Below are positions 28,650 through 41,850 of a DNA stretch of 64,000 nt, piece after piece. A program made the position numbers and the translations under genes. The DNA comes from Cruorifilaria tuberocauda (Eukaryota; Nematoda; Chromadorea; Rhabditida; Onchocercidae), in assembly GCA_013365365.1 (NCBI GenBank), contig JABVXU010000021.1:186001-250000 (forward strand). Direction: 5' to 3'. The stretch's first letter is position 1, and every line of letters begins with the position of its first letter. Under the pieces are notes generated by a model. The model was not told the origin of the DNA, did not search any database, and worked only from the letters and a program-made list of their open reading frames with translations.

Positions 28650-29862
28650 ATGTCGGAAAGTGAAGAATCGGAAATATCTAACATAGGCATGCGTACTGCC
28701 GGCATTTCAGTCTCGCGTGACACCGGTACCAAAGTCGACCTCATCATCAGGTTTACTTTTAATTTTTTTGCTTCAGTTGATAAGTGTAACAGATGTAAGA
28801 CTTCATAAACCCACTTTTTTTCACAATAAGATTTTAAATATGTTTCGGATCAATTTTAGAATGGTTTATGCAAAACCACTGATTTTTTATAGAAATTTCA
28901 AGTTTTTTTATATGATCATTCATATTTTGGCAGGAACGGCAGTTCGGTAAAGAATAATAATATAGTTTTCAAGAGTCAGTAGACATACAGCGGCGTGGAT
29001 CATTTGGGCCACCATCGCTTATGAAGTCAAAATTTTACTTTTCAAATGAAATTGTGCCCGCATTTCATTTTGTTCAGAATCGGTGGCCTACGAAAGCGGC
29101 GCAATTTTTTCGCTTCACTTGTAAGCACCTTCAAGAAATCATCTGATCCTTCGAAAATGTGTTCAAATGCTACATTTACAATGTTCAATTTAACAAGTTC
29201 ATCACTACAATTCACCATTGATGTGCAAACTGAGCGGCGAGAAAAACAGAGAAAAGGCAATGCGAACCGTGTTGATACTTATACGTGTTTCATTCGGAAA
29301 TTTCCAAGCAGTGTAAATCCTGATTCAGCGGAGTTTGAGGTTGTTTTTATGTGTATCAGTGACTGGGTAATATGTATATCTCATCTCTTTTGGTTTAAAA
29401 TTCATTTACTGGATCATCGCTATAGAAGCTTGTTATTTCAAAAATTGAAATAAGCTTTTATGAAGATATTTCCAAATTTTATTTTCATTTCTTGTGCTAA
29501 GCATCGCATTTGTTACAAGTTTTCTCAATCAAAGTAATAGGATATTGGTGTTGAAAAGCTCGTAGAACTTGAGGACATCTCCTTTGATAACTCATCAATC
29601 TTGTTAAATCATTCAAATATGGAAAAAGCTAGGACCAGATTAATTGGATTCATTTTCACTGGCGTTATGCTGAACTACATTGAAAAAAAAGCATATTGAA
29701 AAAGTTTTAAAACATACTTGATTTCATTAACTCTTATAGATAATGGAACCAGCGAGTGGGAACTGCTTCATTTTGTTAAGTCTAATGAAAATTGACAATT
29801 TGGCAACAAATTGGAAAGAATTTCAAGACACAAACGGGACTATAGACGTATCTTCCCTTTGA
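28650..29862 (+). CDS. Unrecognised protein, about 173-202 residues
   Basis: Exons 28650-28750, 29078-29339 and 29541 onward join in phase with good splice signals. The product starts MSESEESEISNIGMRTAGIS, continues with a basic patch (GLRKRRNFFASLVSTFKK), a region rich in Ser/Thr/Asn with many beta-forming residues, a second basic patch (ERREKQRKGNANR), and then VEKLVELEDIS. There are two possible ends: a stop at 29697-29699, or a weak donor after 29663 leading to a fourth exon 29740-29862 that opens IMEPASGNCFILL. No signal peptide or membrane segment is clear. I do not recognise a family. Phase agreement across three joins and the acceptor before the ATG support a real gene. Confidence 0.5.
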
Positions 29863-30962
29863 TTTTTTTCCGATTTCTATATTCATTCATTCCATGAATT
29901 TGTTCAACATGTTTCAGTGATACACGATGGTTGTGTAATGATCAATTTTTTTGTGTGCTATAAAATTTAATCAAAACCAAGGTAAGATACTGGAAACCAT
30001 TTTTTAACAGTTTTGTAATTTTCTCACTAATTTTATTTTATGAAATATGAATATGAATTTTATGAAATACGAAATATGAATAAGCCATAAAAATATGGTC
30101 TCTAATCGTATGTTCTAGTATATAATATACAAATTTTCGTGATATAAATATATATCCATCTTTATTACTATCATGAAATTGTTAATTTTTTATCTATCCA
30201 ATTTCTCTATTCGTGTTTGCAATGATTATGATAACTCTCTTTTGCTATTGCACTTGAACATTTTTATATAGATTCTATTCCTGATCTATTTTTCATTGAG
30301 AATAAGTTTTCATCGAGAATTGAGAATAAGTTATACATTTTCACTTCCGTTAAAATGACAAAATCAGAAAAATTAAAAAAAAATAGAAACCAAATACGCC
30401 TCGATCATTTCATAGTTTACGGAACAGAATCATTCACTGATCATTGATGTAAATTTGATTTAAACTGCAACTATTATTACTTCAACGAAGAACAAATTAC
30501 ATAAATAAAAAAACTGTTCAGCTATCTAAAACATTGCTTTACCGTACATAGTACTTTTCATTTATCCTGGTAAAAATAAACAATAAGAAAGTTGCTGACT
30601 ATTAGTATTCGCTTAATAATAATCAGTCATTTTGTTTTTGTTGTAAACTCTAGCTAAATAGCAGACTATTACAGTTTCCAAAGTTAAATCAGTCCAGCAA
30701 TACTTCATATCAACAGGAATCAGGCTATCTTGCATTGTTTATTATTTCGCGGTGGCATATATCGAATGATGCTGTGCGTTCTTCATATTTGGTTAAGTTA
30801 AAACAGATGTTTGAGAAGAAAGCCGACTTTAAAATCAAAACACGAGAAATCGATCTTCAACAAATTTGGAAAAAAAGTAAAACAGAAAATAGTAAATGAA
30901 GGTGAAATTCCAAATAGAAACTTCTGCAATACTAACATAAAATAAATAGTACAATTTCCCTT
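29863..30962. other. Intergenic, convergent gene ends
   Basis: AT-rich spacer of about 1.1 kb between two converging genes, expected to hold their 3' UTRs. Short near-duplicated motifs such as GAAATATGAAT around 30040-30080 are seen, but no gene. Confidence 0.45.
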
Positions 30963-33900
30963 TCAGCTATCTTCAATGGGTGCTTCCTGAACGAATGGTA
31001 TCAGTTCTTTGTAGGGATGTGGCATAAATTGTTTTAGAATTTCCGGTACACGTATGCCGTACTCTTCTTGATAGTTTTCCAATAGTGCACATAATACACG
31101 CGTAGTTGCACACATTGTACCATTCAACATGTGCACATACGGTACCTGTATGAGGTAAATTAATATGCACATTAAATCTACAATTTCTGTTAAAGAAGAT
31201 TCAAACTAATCAAAATTACCAGAACATAGGAATTTATTCAAATATCCTCAAACTCTGCTAAACCTTCTCATCCTTCTCATAAACTCTGAATAAAATAACC
31301 AGTTAAAACAAAACATACCTCCCCAGTCAATTTTTTCGTTCTCCCGTAACGAATTTTCAATCGTCGAGCTTGATAGTCAGTACAGTTCGAACAAGAAACT
31401 AATTCTCTGAACAACTATTATTTGAAATCATTGTTTAGGATAAATCTTCAAAAATGTAGAATAAAATACAATTTTTAAAAGAATCCAAAAACAAGAAAAT
31501 GAAAAGGACCTGAATGAGCCACTGCCTGGGAACCATGCTTCTAAATCAAGTTTTTTAGCAGCAGCATTATTTAATTCTCCCGAAACAATGCATACGATTC
31601 GAAACGGTATACCAAGTGCTTTACAAAAGTCTTCGGCGTTTTCAACCATCTGTAAAAAATCGATATATAACTTTCACATTAAGCAAAATAATTTCTAATG
31701 TAAGCAATTTTTTAAACCTGAGATGCTTCTTTTGCTATCAAAGGAAAACTTGCATCTGACACATTAATGTTTAATAACTGATAACTCTTATCACTTTTTC
31801 AAACTGAGGTACTCGCTGATGACAAGGAAAAAGCAAAATTTACCTCATTGAGCATTTTCCAGCTGCTATTATCATGTGGGGAACAGAGAACAAACTGCTC
31901 AATTTTTTCAAACTGATGTACTCGGAACATACCGCGGGTATCTCGACCATGGCTTCCAACCTGAAGTTCTAGATTGAATTATCGATTTTCATGCATTATT
32001 AGATGATGTTAAAAATGTAATTACCTCCTGGCGGAAACAAGATGATATGCCAGCATATTTAATTGGTAGATCATTTTCACCAATCCATTCATTTCGGTGA
32101 TAAGCAGCAATTGGCTGTTCGGATGTGGCTATGAGATATTTCTCGTCATTAGTTTCGTCCTCGACAACTTCAGAACCTTTCCCAGTAACCTGTCACATAA
32201 CTTTTTATCATAAATTATAGCAAAAATAAAAAAAATTCATATTCCTTTCAATGAATTTTCACGAGGTAAAAGTATTTGAATAGATAAACCTTATACAATT
32301 CTTGATCGAACTGACTAAGCTGTGCCACTTCTTGCATCACTTCCTTGCGCATGAAAAACGGAGTATAAAGAGCGACGAATCCTTTGGAATGTAGCATTTG
32401 TAAAGCAAGGTTGATAACTGCTTGTTCTAGAAATACTAATGGACCCTAAAAAGGAATGCAATCATACAATCTTCCATAAAACTACAAGAAGACTGAATCA
32501 ATTTTAAAAGTAATGAATTGGACGAACTTTTAAAAAATAACCACGACCACCGGCGACAGAAGCTCCACGATCACCATCAAAGCCATCAACCATCACACAA
32601 AGATCTATCTGAAACGCGAAAAATAAAATGTTGACGTAAAGTAGACAAACATGATATGCAATATATAAACTTCACGGGAATCATTTCTAAAATTTTTCAC
32701 TCAGAGAAAGAAATCTCTACATGAATTGTTAAAAACGTTTTTTTTTCATTGCTTTTCATGAACTTATAGGTTGTAAATTGAGAGATGGCTCGAATTATGC
32801 ATCTGGTTAAGAGATCATACGATACATCAATAATGAAAAACTGCTTTAATCAACCTACATGTGAATACTTCTTTTTTATTTCGATGTCGCCAAAAATTCT
32901 TTCCACTCTATTATCGTCTTCATTATCACTGACAGGCACAGAGGAATGTATGATGTTGCCTATTTGAACAAGCCTTTCCTGACGTTTTGTTTCAATCTTT
33001 ACCATTTCTGCTTTTTTTTCTACGAGCTCCTTATCAATCACACCCTTCAGTTTTTTAATTTGCAATATATTCAAACTCTAAAAATGAAAGCAAATGATTA
33101 AAAATTTGCTCAAGCAAAACACGGAAACTCGCAACTTGTTATGTAGTTATTGAAAATTTACTTTATACTCTATCCATTATCACAACTGCTTTAATCTAAT
33201 AAAAATTGTAGTACTAATGGGAATAAATCATTGTAAAAAAACTTAAAATGAATTAAAAAACTGCTTGCCTTTATGTCATCAATAGTTAGTACTTCAAATC
33301 GCTCCATGTAATCAACTGGTACCGTATTATCATTGCCGATAGATTCTTTTTTCTAAAATCCTTATTGCTTACATTGATAATAATAACATTATGGGCATTA
33401 AAATATGATACCACATGCCTTCATTTTCTCTCCAATGACTTTGCTGCATAAATTGATTAGCCTGTTGAAATTGTCCGCCGCGAAGCGATCTAAAAAATAT
33501 AATAGAAAAATTTGTTGAATCAAAATTCATTGAAATATCTTAATCGAAAGATAGTAATGTTCATGACCGCTTGATATTAAACGCTCGACATCCATCATCC
33601 GTCTGTATTGAAACCGCTCCAACAGCAATACAGAACAAAAGGAAATACTTATTTTTGGTGTTCTACGTCGTCGTTTACTTTTAATATTTGATGTGTTATA
33701 AATTATACTGAGAAAGAATACAGATTTATTTTCATATTGTAAAAAAGTAGTTTCATTAAGATTAAATTTAATTTCTTATATACCGATAATTTTTTCAGAA
33801 CACTGCCCCACATGACTTGAAAATTATAATTCCAAAAAGATTATTGGATGATTTTCGACAGCTTGTGATTTTTTGATATATTTCAATATAGCTTATTTAA

Positions 33901-34373
33901 CACTCACTTGTAATGCCTTGATTCAAAAAATTGAAGAATATGAAGAACACATAATTTCAACATACAAGATGCCACGCATAACAGTCCTGCTATCCCCCGC
34001 AAGTACCTCACAATCTCTTAAAGTGACACGCTGTTAAAAATGGTACCGAAATTACAGTAATACTGCCCGGAGACAAACGTAAAAGTTTTAACATACTTAA
34101 TTATCTGGTTCATTCAGCAATAATTTTATATTCGTAACATAAAATTCCTGAAAAATAAAAAAAGCTTCTTGTTTGAAAATAATGACGTATACTACAAACT
34201 TTTCGAAATTTTACTCAGAATGACATCCTCTCCTTACCTTTTCTCCATCGTTGATCATAATCAATAACATCGTCTACAAGTTTGACATCTTTATATCGTT
34301 TTCGTTGTGAATCTCTTATTAGCTCCGGATTACCGCCTTTTTCTTCTCGAAACAAATCAATATCCAGAACCAT
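30963..34373 (-). CDS. sars-1: Cytosolic seryl-tRNA synthetase
   Basis: Class II synthetase charging tRNA-Ser in the cytosol. The start [20 protein letters not shown] is the standard eukaryotic SerRS N-terminus, followed by [20 protein letters not shown] and GEKMKKKES of the tRNA-binding coiled-coil arm, [21 protein letters not shown], then [35 protein letters not shown] (motif 2, on the minus strand near 31920-32080), [20 protein letters not shown], and motif 3 [23 protein letters not shown]. It ends [10 protein letters not shown] with TGA at 30963. Exon 1 runs from 34373 to about 34237, then a 750-base intron. Introns 33353-33418 and 33078-33268 appear to use GC donors. A TTCTAG acceptor lies two bases before the ATG, suggesting SL trans-splicing. 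Same strand as the two genes upstream. Confidence 0.97.
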
Positions 34374-35263
34374 CCTAGAATGATCAATCAAGACGAATCA
34401 ATACATAATTTCTAATCACGAAATTACCGCGAATTCATTGAAGCACAAACGCACGCAACCCGCTAAGAAAACAATCGTATAATTTGATAATACGTAGGTA
34501 TTAAAACACTCGCAGGTATTAAAAAAAGTGATTCGGTTCAGGGTTGCAAATATTATGAACATTATGAAAAATCCGGTAACTCGTCTGCATCTGAAATAAA
34601 GCGGCAATTTGTCTGCAAGGAAAATAAATATCCACAACTTTTCCTTTAGTATACTACGAAATAAACAGACATCGAAACCGTGAATTTCTTTCCCGCTAAC
34701 TGATAATTGGCCAAATAGAACCCACTCGGTTGAATGAAGCGCTTCATGTTTCCGATATTGTAGCTCAGAGTATGAGATGCTAATTCAATTTGAATTATTC
34801 AACAAACTAAGTACAACCTTGAGTAATAACAGAATGCTACCTACCAAAACTGAATACGACATCTTATGATGTGAGTATGGTCATCGGCACAAGCGCGTTA
34901 GTACAGAGTTGGAATATACCCGTTCTATAGAAAGAATTTTAAATGAAAAACACTTATAGTGATATCAAATTGGATTAAACAGAGTGAAGATACCGATTAT
35001 AAAATCGTTCTTTACATCATGAATCTACTGAGGTACAAAAGCATGTATTTAAAAAGAAATATATATACTTGAGAACATCTTTATATTTCATAAAATAACA
35101 GGAAAAGGTACAAACTGTGAAAATTTTTCGGAAACTACAGTCATAAGATCAACCAGTATATGCAGATGAACCTAGATGAAATTAATATTTCTTACATCGA
35201 CACTACCCGTCTTGCAACATGTAATACAAGCATTAAAACATCAAAGTACGTTGATAAGCAACA
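34374..35263. other. Intergenic between psd-1 and sars-1
   Basis: About 890 bases, AT-rich, between two same-strand genes. It holds the decarboxylase 3' UTR and possibly the synthetase promoter. No exon seen. Confidence 0.45.
34375..34376 (-). promoter_or_regulatory. Candidate SL trans-splice acceptor of the seryl-tRNA synthetase gene
   Basis: On the minus strand ATCATTCTAG is followed by G and then the ATG at 34373. An acceptor this close to the start with no upstream coding exon fits SL addition. Confidence 0.5.
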
Positions 35264-38200
35264 TCAAAAACCACTGATAACGAGACTTTGGCCGTAGCGT
35301 AGATTGTCACCAGCACGAATAGCAAATTGAACAGTTGAAGGAGCTTCAAATATCTGCAAAAATCATCAACGAAATACTAAAAAATAACTTGCCCATCATC
35401 ACTAGAAATGAAAATTTTCAGGACAATCTGTCGACATCAAACAACTCAATATCAAAACCATGCACAGCCCAATCATAAGTTAAGAGATAAAACCTGCGCT
35501 CTAACTAAGAGCAGAATCTTAATATTTGATGTAATGCTTAGAATAGTACCATATTTATCTGATGTAAGTAACAGAACTGGAAAGAGTAAACAGAAAAGTT
35601 TACCAAAACGATTGTTGATCCCAGCCGAAACTCTCCAACTTTGTCGCCTGGCCGGTATGCATGTTCCAGTTCTGTGATTATTGGAAGTGCTTTGGACACT
35701 TCCTTTCGCAAACGTTTAATATTTGTGTGCAGTAATGGATCCTAAACTGGATAAATTAAACTGCAATCTCTACAAGAATTAATGAGCAACAAAAATGGTA
35801 GAATGTTTTCTGACCATAAACACAATTTCGCTTTTACCAATTTCATAATCAAAAGGTTGAAATCTTACATATTTTAGTAAAAACCAATTTCAAGGTAAAA
35901 AAAATAACACTATCTACGCACTGCATCTATCGAAACATCTCCAACATTTGTAGCTGCAACGGCGCTCATCGAAAAAAAACCATGTTTCCAGGATCCTTTC
36001 AAAACAACTCGTTCATTGATGCAGAATAAATGAGGCATGCGATGCAAAAATGATGGTCGCACCGACAATAATAATCCTATAAATTGTGATGAATAATAGT
36101 AATGAAACGAAAGACTTAATAAGTAAAGAAATATGAAGTTACCAGGAAAATGTATTTCTTCATTTGCTATCCATTTTGCAGGAGCATGAAATCCATGATA
36201 ATTGCCAGGAGCGAGGTAAAGTACCAATTGATATAGCTCATGTCCTTTCTGCAATCATTCATTTCTATATTAGATGATTATGAAAATGCTTCAACTCAAC
36301 ATGATAATATTATCAAATTATTAAGGAAACCTACTATCTAATAATGTAAAATTCACTTTTTCATTCTGCGTTTTTATCGATCCTAAAAAATCGGCAATAT
36401 CATAATCATGGCCTTTTACAAATTCAATGCGACCCTCACTGACTTTTCCGTAATGAATCACAACTCCGTCAGCTGGAGAAATCTGAAAGGAGAAAGAAAT
36501 AAGCTATATTAATAACAAAAACATGAAAGATGATAAAAAAGATTTCCATTATATTTCAATTCTCGTTTTATGAAGAAATCTTAAGTCATTTTACAAAATT
36601 ACTAAAATTTTTTTCTGAAGAGGGTAACTAACTAAATCTGCATCACTAATAGGTCTAACTGCAGATTTCAGTGATCTATTAAAAAATGATGCAAATGTTG
36701 GATAGGCTGATAAATCTTCCACTTCAGCTTCATACATTCGACAACCATACGCTCGAACATACACGTCTGAAAAATCATTGATATTTTTGCTGATATCACA
36801 GAATCTTTTGTTTCAAATATTCTATAGTTCTTCTTTAGCTTAAACATGATGCCTCCACATATTTTCAATCTCATCTAATAAATACGACTCTTAAATTGGT
36901 GAAACTGTTAATATTTTTTACTTACTACGAAAAACAGCAGATCCATCTTTTAGTAAGCACATTTATTAAGTTGCTTCTCCCTAAATGACTTCATATATTA
37001 CTAAAAAGGAAAGCCTAACAAAACCCGTAATTTGAGAGGAAAACTGACTGAATATTTTCGATCGCAACCACACTGGAATGTAAACATTCGCGATGCCACC
37101 GGCAAAACGTGAAAGTGTATTGAGTGGCAAAGATGAGTACGCGCGCAACTGTAACGGTTTTTATTTTTTCCTTTAATTTACTCTAGATATACTTCATCAA
37201 TCATAAAATGGAAAAGAGGAAAATGCAAAAAGAATATAAGTATTATACTACTATTTTCTAACAAATTATCTTAAACAGAAGTCTATTGCCGGTAGTTCAG
37301 CTGTTGTCAGCTTCTATTCTTAATATTTTCTGCGGACTTTTTTAAAGTTTCACAAATAACTAAAATTTATGAAACCATAAAATTATATCAATATAACTAT
37401 AATTTATCATCAATAATGAAATTTATCCAGGCAATGTTGGCTATTTAGAAAGATTTCTTCAATTATTATCCTGATCTTTACTGATTTTGAAATTGAATAC
37501 GTCCATTCTGCACAATATATTACCTAGAAACTTACCTGATTCCTTTACAAAAAACTTAATGAAAATGGATAGCAATGAATCTTTCATTACTCTCATCACA
37601 ACTGGGAACTCAATTGCGAGCAGAGTAATGAAGTAACTAAGTTTGAAAGGGTCAAAGAAATGACATTTTCAATCTTCTCAATCTTGAAGGTTAAGCTGAC
37701 AAAAACTTTTTGCTTTCTTTAGCTGTGAAGTGGATTAAGCTCACATAAAATTGGAACAGAGAATCATATCTCTGAAAATTAAAATTCTAGCAAATGAATA
37801 AATTTACCTTCCAGTCAGAATAATAATGCTTCTTATCTTGTAATTCCCGCGAGTCTGGAACAAATAAGTTGTATAAATAGATAGTACTAGTGCCAGCAAC
37901 AAAACTAACTGTTATCCATTTGAACAGTTTATACCAATAATGACAAGTAAATTTCGGCATGTTTTTTTTACTACCATCGATACTCGTGGTAACATAACCC
38001 TGCAACAAATGAAACTTAGCTTCAAGTTGATAAAGATTTTATTATAAGGATTTAGTTAATAAGGATTAGGAAAAACTTGAATATAGTTTCATACAGCTTA
38101 GCCAATGAAAATTCATCATACATTTAACTTTAACCTTAAAATTTTATTAAAATGAATATTATAGGGAGTACTAGGGCACTCACATTATTATAAGAATGGT

Positions 38201-38573
38201 ACATTTAATTAATTTAACTGAATTTTGGTTTAAACAAATCCAAAAAAATTTGCATTACCAAGTCACTTTGTGCATTGCAGTTTACTTTTTGTATCACAAG
38301 AATCAAAAATACTTCCAGAAACACAGTACGCACTCAACAGATGATGATGATCTTTTTTCAATTTTTCAACATAACTAATTCTAATCCAGTTATTACTGTG
38401 GAAATAGTAGTAAACAGCAATATATAAAAATAATCTTTCGTTAGTTGCATGAAAAAATGCATTTAATTTTATCATCTAAAAGTTATAGAAAATTTGTAAC
38501 TTACCTTCATAAAACTAATTGCGTAATTTCCAAAACTTGTTCGTTTCTGCAGAAGCTTGCTAATGTCGATCAT
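35264..38573 (-). CDS. psd-1: Phosphatidylserine decarboxylase, mitochondrial
   Basis: Nine exons: 38505-38573, 37808-37999, 37049-37148, 36633-36766, 36357-36482, 36143-36248, 35922-36076, 35604-35741, 35264-35353; every join is in phase and gives 369 residues. The enzyme converts phosphatidylserine to phosphatidylethanolamine at the inner mitochondrial membrane. The N-terminus is basic and is followed by a membrane segment ([19 protein letters not shown]). Core landmarks: [45 protein letters not shown] with the catalytic Asp, [20 protein letters not shown] with the catalytic His, [20 protein letters not shown], and [11 protein letters not shown], whose LGST is the autoprocessing site that creates the pyruvoyl group. 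ATG 38573 follows an ATACAG acceptor. Neighbour spacing to the upstream SPOUT gene is about 350 bases. Confidence 0.95.
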
Positions 38574-38919
38574 AAACCATTGCTGTATTAACATCAAATG
38601 CTATGAACTTGATTGTATGGAACTAGAATATTTATTAATCACGGGACCCAATAAAACAAACGATTTCTACCGTCCTCTTACTTTGGTTCTAATTAAATTT
38701 TGAAGACTTATATCTCTGCTCAGGAAATATTCTTGAAAATGAAAGACTTTACAAAGACTCAAATAAATATTGTCACCGGATATTTCAAACGACTTCAAAC
38801 TTTTCAAGTTCAAAAAACATTAACTCAATATGGTTTTAATCATTTCTTCAGAAAAACCAGGATAAATCACAATAACAAGAACACTATCATCTTTTATCAT
38901 TTTCCAAAAGCAAAAAATT
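38574..38919. other. Short spacer between SPOUT1-like gene and psd-1
   Basis: About 350 bases between two same-strand genes. An ATACAG acceptor lies just upstream of the psd-1 ATG. Compatible with a filarial operon junction, or with a separate promoter. Confidence 0.4.
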
Positions 38920-41850
38920 TCATAAATCAGTGCAAATCATAGGTCTCAAGGCGGCCAAAGTAATTGGTATGGCTTCTTCCGTTCGGATCACTCGACTTCC
39001 CTGTCCAGGTACAACATTCAGGTAATGTTCAAAAAGTTCTTCGGGAGTTGAACAATTGATACTTTTATCGGCTTTCACAGCTGCCTCCAAACCGTCTAAC
39101 CCACCAAAAACGACTAAAATTCGGCTGAAAAAATATTTAAATTTTAAAAGATCACTTCTCATAGAAAAATTACTCTTACATTACTGTGGTCGCTCATTTA
39201 ATGTTGAAAATGTTGAGGAAAATGATGAAAAATACCAAATGCCTTATCTTAATATCTAGTAAAACCACTTAAAAATTAAACCTGTCTATAAAGTAAAAAT
39301 AAGTTCCTTCTAAACCAACTTCAATGTTCATGTTACATTGCGGAACATCTGATTTCGAACAAAAAACGCTTACGTCCTTTCACATAATGGCATTTTAAAT
39401 CTGCTCACTGGTTTTCCCCGTTCTGATGTTCCAATAATAATATTATAATCCTCAGCATTTAATACATCGTGAAGACTTAGAGCAATGCGTACTTTATAGC
39501 CCCAGTATAATCCAGCTTCTTGCTTTATTTGCTGAGCGTTTACCAAACATCCATGATACCGTTTTCTTTCTGCAGGAATAAAATCTTCAGCTAATAACCT
39601 ACCTGTTTCTATCTTTCACTACCAACTGTTGTTTCATTACTCTTAAATTTTGCTTCTGACTATTTTTAAATCGATGAAAATTAAATTCAAAACTTTGTAT
39701 GAATTCCAGATACATCCTTTATGTGATATAGAATCAATGTAATTCAGTTGTTGCTAGAAGGAAGTTAAAAGTGCCGAGATAAAATACCAAGCATAATCAA
39801 CTGGTCTCGTATCCTTAGTTCATTTCATAACTATTTAGAAATGACAACCATCTCAACAAGTTGAAGGTAGCATAAAACATGAATACCCGAGTGAATATCC
39901 AAGATTTTCACAGTAACACGAGTTCCAGGTTCAAGTGCAACTTCCTCATCAATTTGAACTTCCTAAATTAAAAGTATTATGTATTATTATTTCCTCTGCA
40001 AAACAAAATGAAAATTTAACTCACGTAATTAAAAGGACAAAGACAGAAAAAGAGTTAATAATTCGAATTCCATTTCATGCGAGAAAATTAACAAACCTTG
40101 TATAAACCAATGTTACAAGCAGGTCCACGACCCACTTTCACAGGTTTGTCCAGCACAACACCCTCTCTGTAAGGAACACTCAAATCTGATGCACGCAGAT
40201 GATGAGGACAATCTAGCGGATTCAAAACACCTGAACTTGATAAGTGTCTACTTAATATTCAGTTAAAAAAAAGAAACTGCCCTCTTTGGAAGTTTCAGCC
40301 TTTAAAATTAACACTTAAAATGCTCGGTAATTGATTTGTACCTGCATATTTTAATGATTTCTGAAGAGGAAATAAGACTTTTCGCAAATACTGCGGGCAT
40401 TCCATAAATTCCAGGATTTTTGCCAAGTAGAAATTACATTCTACATTACCACTATGAACAGGCAGATCTGGGTACCACCGTCCGTTGTAGTAATTCTCGC
40501 GCTGGCTACAAAATTGATGAAGTGAAAAAAAATCTGAAGATAAAAATCTTTTACAAATCTATTTTGAAACGATTTCATATACTCCTAACATGGGTGGGGA
40601 AATGAACTAACTGTGGTTTCATTCGAGCTGTTTCATCATAAATAATAATCTCATCGACGCAGAAAACCGCTGCCGAACGTGCTACCTGTAATTTCCATCC
40701 TCTAGAAACATTAAAGTGATCAAGTCACAAAAATCAAAAACAATTCATCTTCAGAATCTTCAATAGCATATTGCATTCATGAATTCATTAAACTTTGAAA
40801 TAAACAGTCAGTCAGCATTAAGTTGAAAATTTTTGCTTACCACAATTACATCTTTCTAATTAGAGTCAAAAACACGTGCGACAAACCCAAATAGTAGTAA
40901 ACGACAGTATTTCGCCCATCGACTAATAGCTGAAACTAAAATATTTTTACCTGCCCAGCAAGATAGGTTCTTAATTCAGGACTTTGCGCATTATTTAGTA
41001 TTGACCCCGGAAGTGCAATGCTCAACATCAGAGCATTTCCTGAAATAATTGTATCCATTAAACATTGAAATAGAATCCTCAAACAATCAATTACTGCAAG
41101 GTAAAGAAAAAATTGTTCAACATTAATTTAGTAAAAATGATGTCTTCTAAACCATAGCTGTCATTCAAATAATAAGTAAAATACGAAGTGAGCATAATCT
41201 TTCTAAATTTAACAGTTCCAATCGAATTACATTAGTAAATAATATTTAAGAGCTAAAATAAAAGACTACTGATAGTTTATTACTAATATGAAACTTTAAA
41301 CTGAAGAAAATATCAAAAGTAAAGACTGCTACATGAATGGGACTAAATGGCTTAGTTCATTTGTTAAACTCACCGTAATTTCTTGTTTTATTCATACTAT
41401 TACCAATCCTGTCCGCTGTTAAAGTACTTCCAACTTTAGGTTTCCGAATCAATTGTTCCAACAACGTATCCTCACGAAACTGTTTCATCGCAGCTTTTCC
41501 TGATATTTATTGTTAACTTTTAAATCATCAAACAAAATGCTAAAGATAGAAAAAAAAAGTTAAGAGATAAATTTTCACATTCTTTGCATACTCCCTTGAA
41601 ATTAAGAGTGATAATGCTGCACTTATCATCCACGTTTCGATATTGCCCGGTTTGGTATACGGTTTATTTCAAATAACTTATAAGCACTTTTGCTAGAAAT
41701 AGCTTCTCGGAAAATTGATCCTACCAAAAGGTAATTGCGCTTACTCTTTCGCCATGACAATTGCTTTCTTTTCTTGAACACATTTTCGTCTCCACTTCGT
41801 TTTCTTTTCCATTGTTTTTTCCTGTTATCGTTGGTTATTTCTCCTGACAT
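38920..41850 (-). CDS. SPOUT1: SPOUT1/CENP-32-type RNA methyltransferase
   Basis: Minus-strand gene starting MSGEITNDNRKKQWKRKRSG at 41850 and ending ALRPMICTDL at 38920. A lysine/arginine-rich N-terminus, as in the human protein, precedes the SPOUT fold: LSIALPGSILNNAQSPELRT, YLAGQVARSAAVFCVDEIII, FMECPQYLRKVLFPLQ, SLKYAGVLNPLDCPHHLRAS, REGVVLDKPVKVGRGP, AGLYWGYKVRIALSL, NIIIGTSERGKPVS, VVFGGLDGLEAAVKAD and the knot end VVPGQGSRVIRTEEAI. The family (Pfam Methyltrn_RNA_3) uses S-adenosylmethionine on RNA; the human protein is also reported at kinetochores and spindles. First exon 41634-41850 is followed in phase by the KAAMKQFRED exon. A CTTTTAG acceptor lies just before the ATG. Confidence is high on family, lower on cellular role. 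Confidence 0.94.

Noticed and set aside
29042..29260. 72-codon minus-strand frame overlapping the 28650 gene
   Set aside because: The plus strand has phase-matched exons and an acceptor before its ATG; the minus frame has neither.
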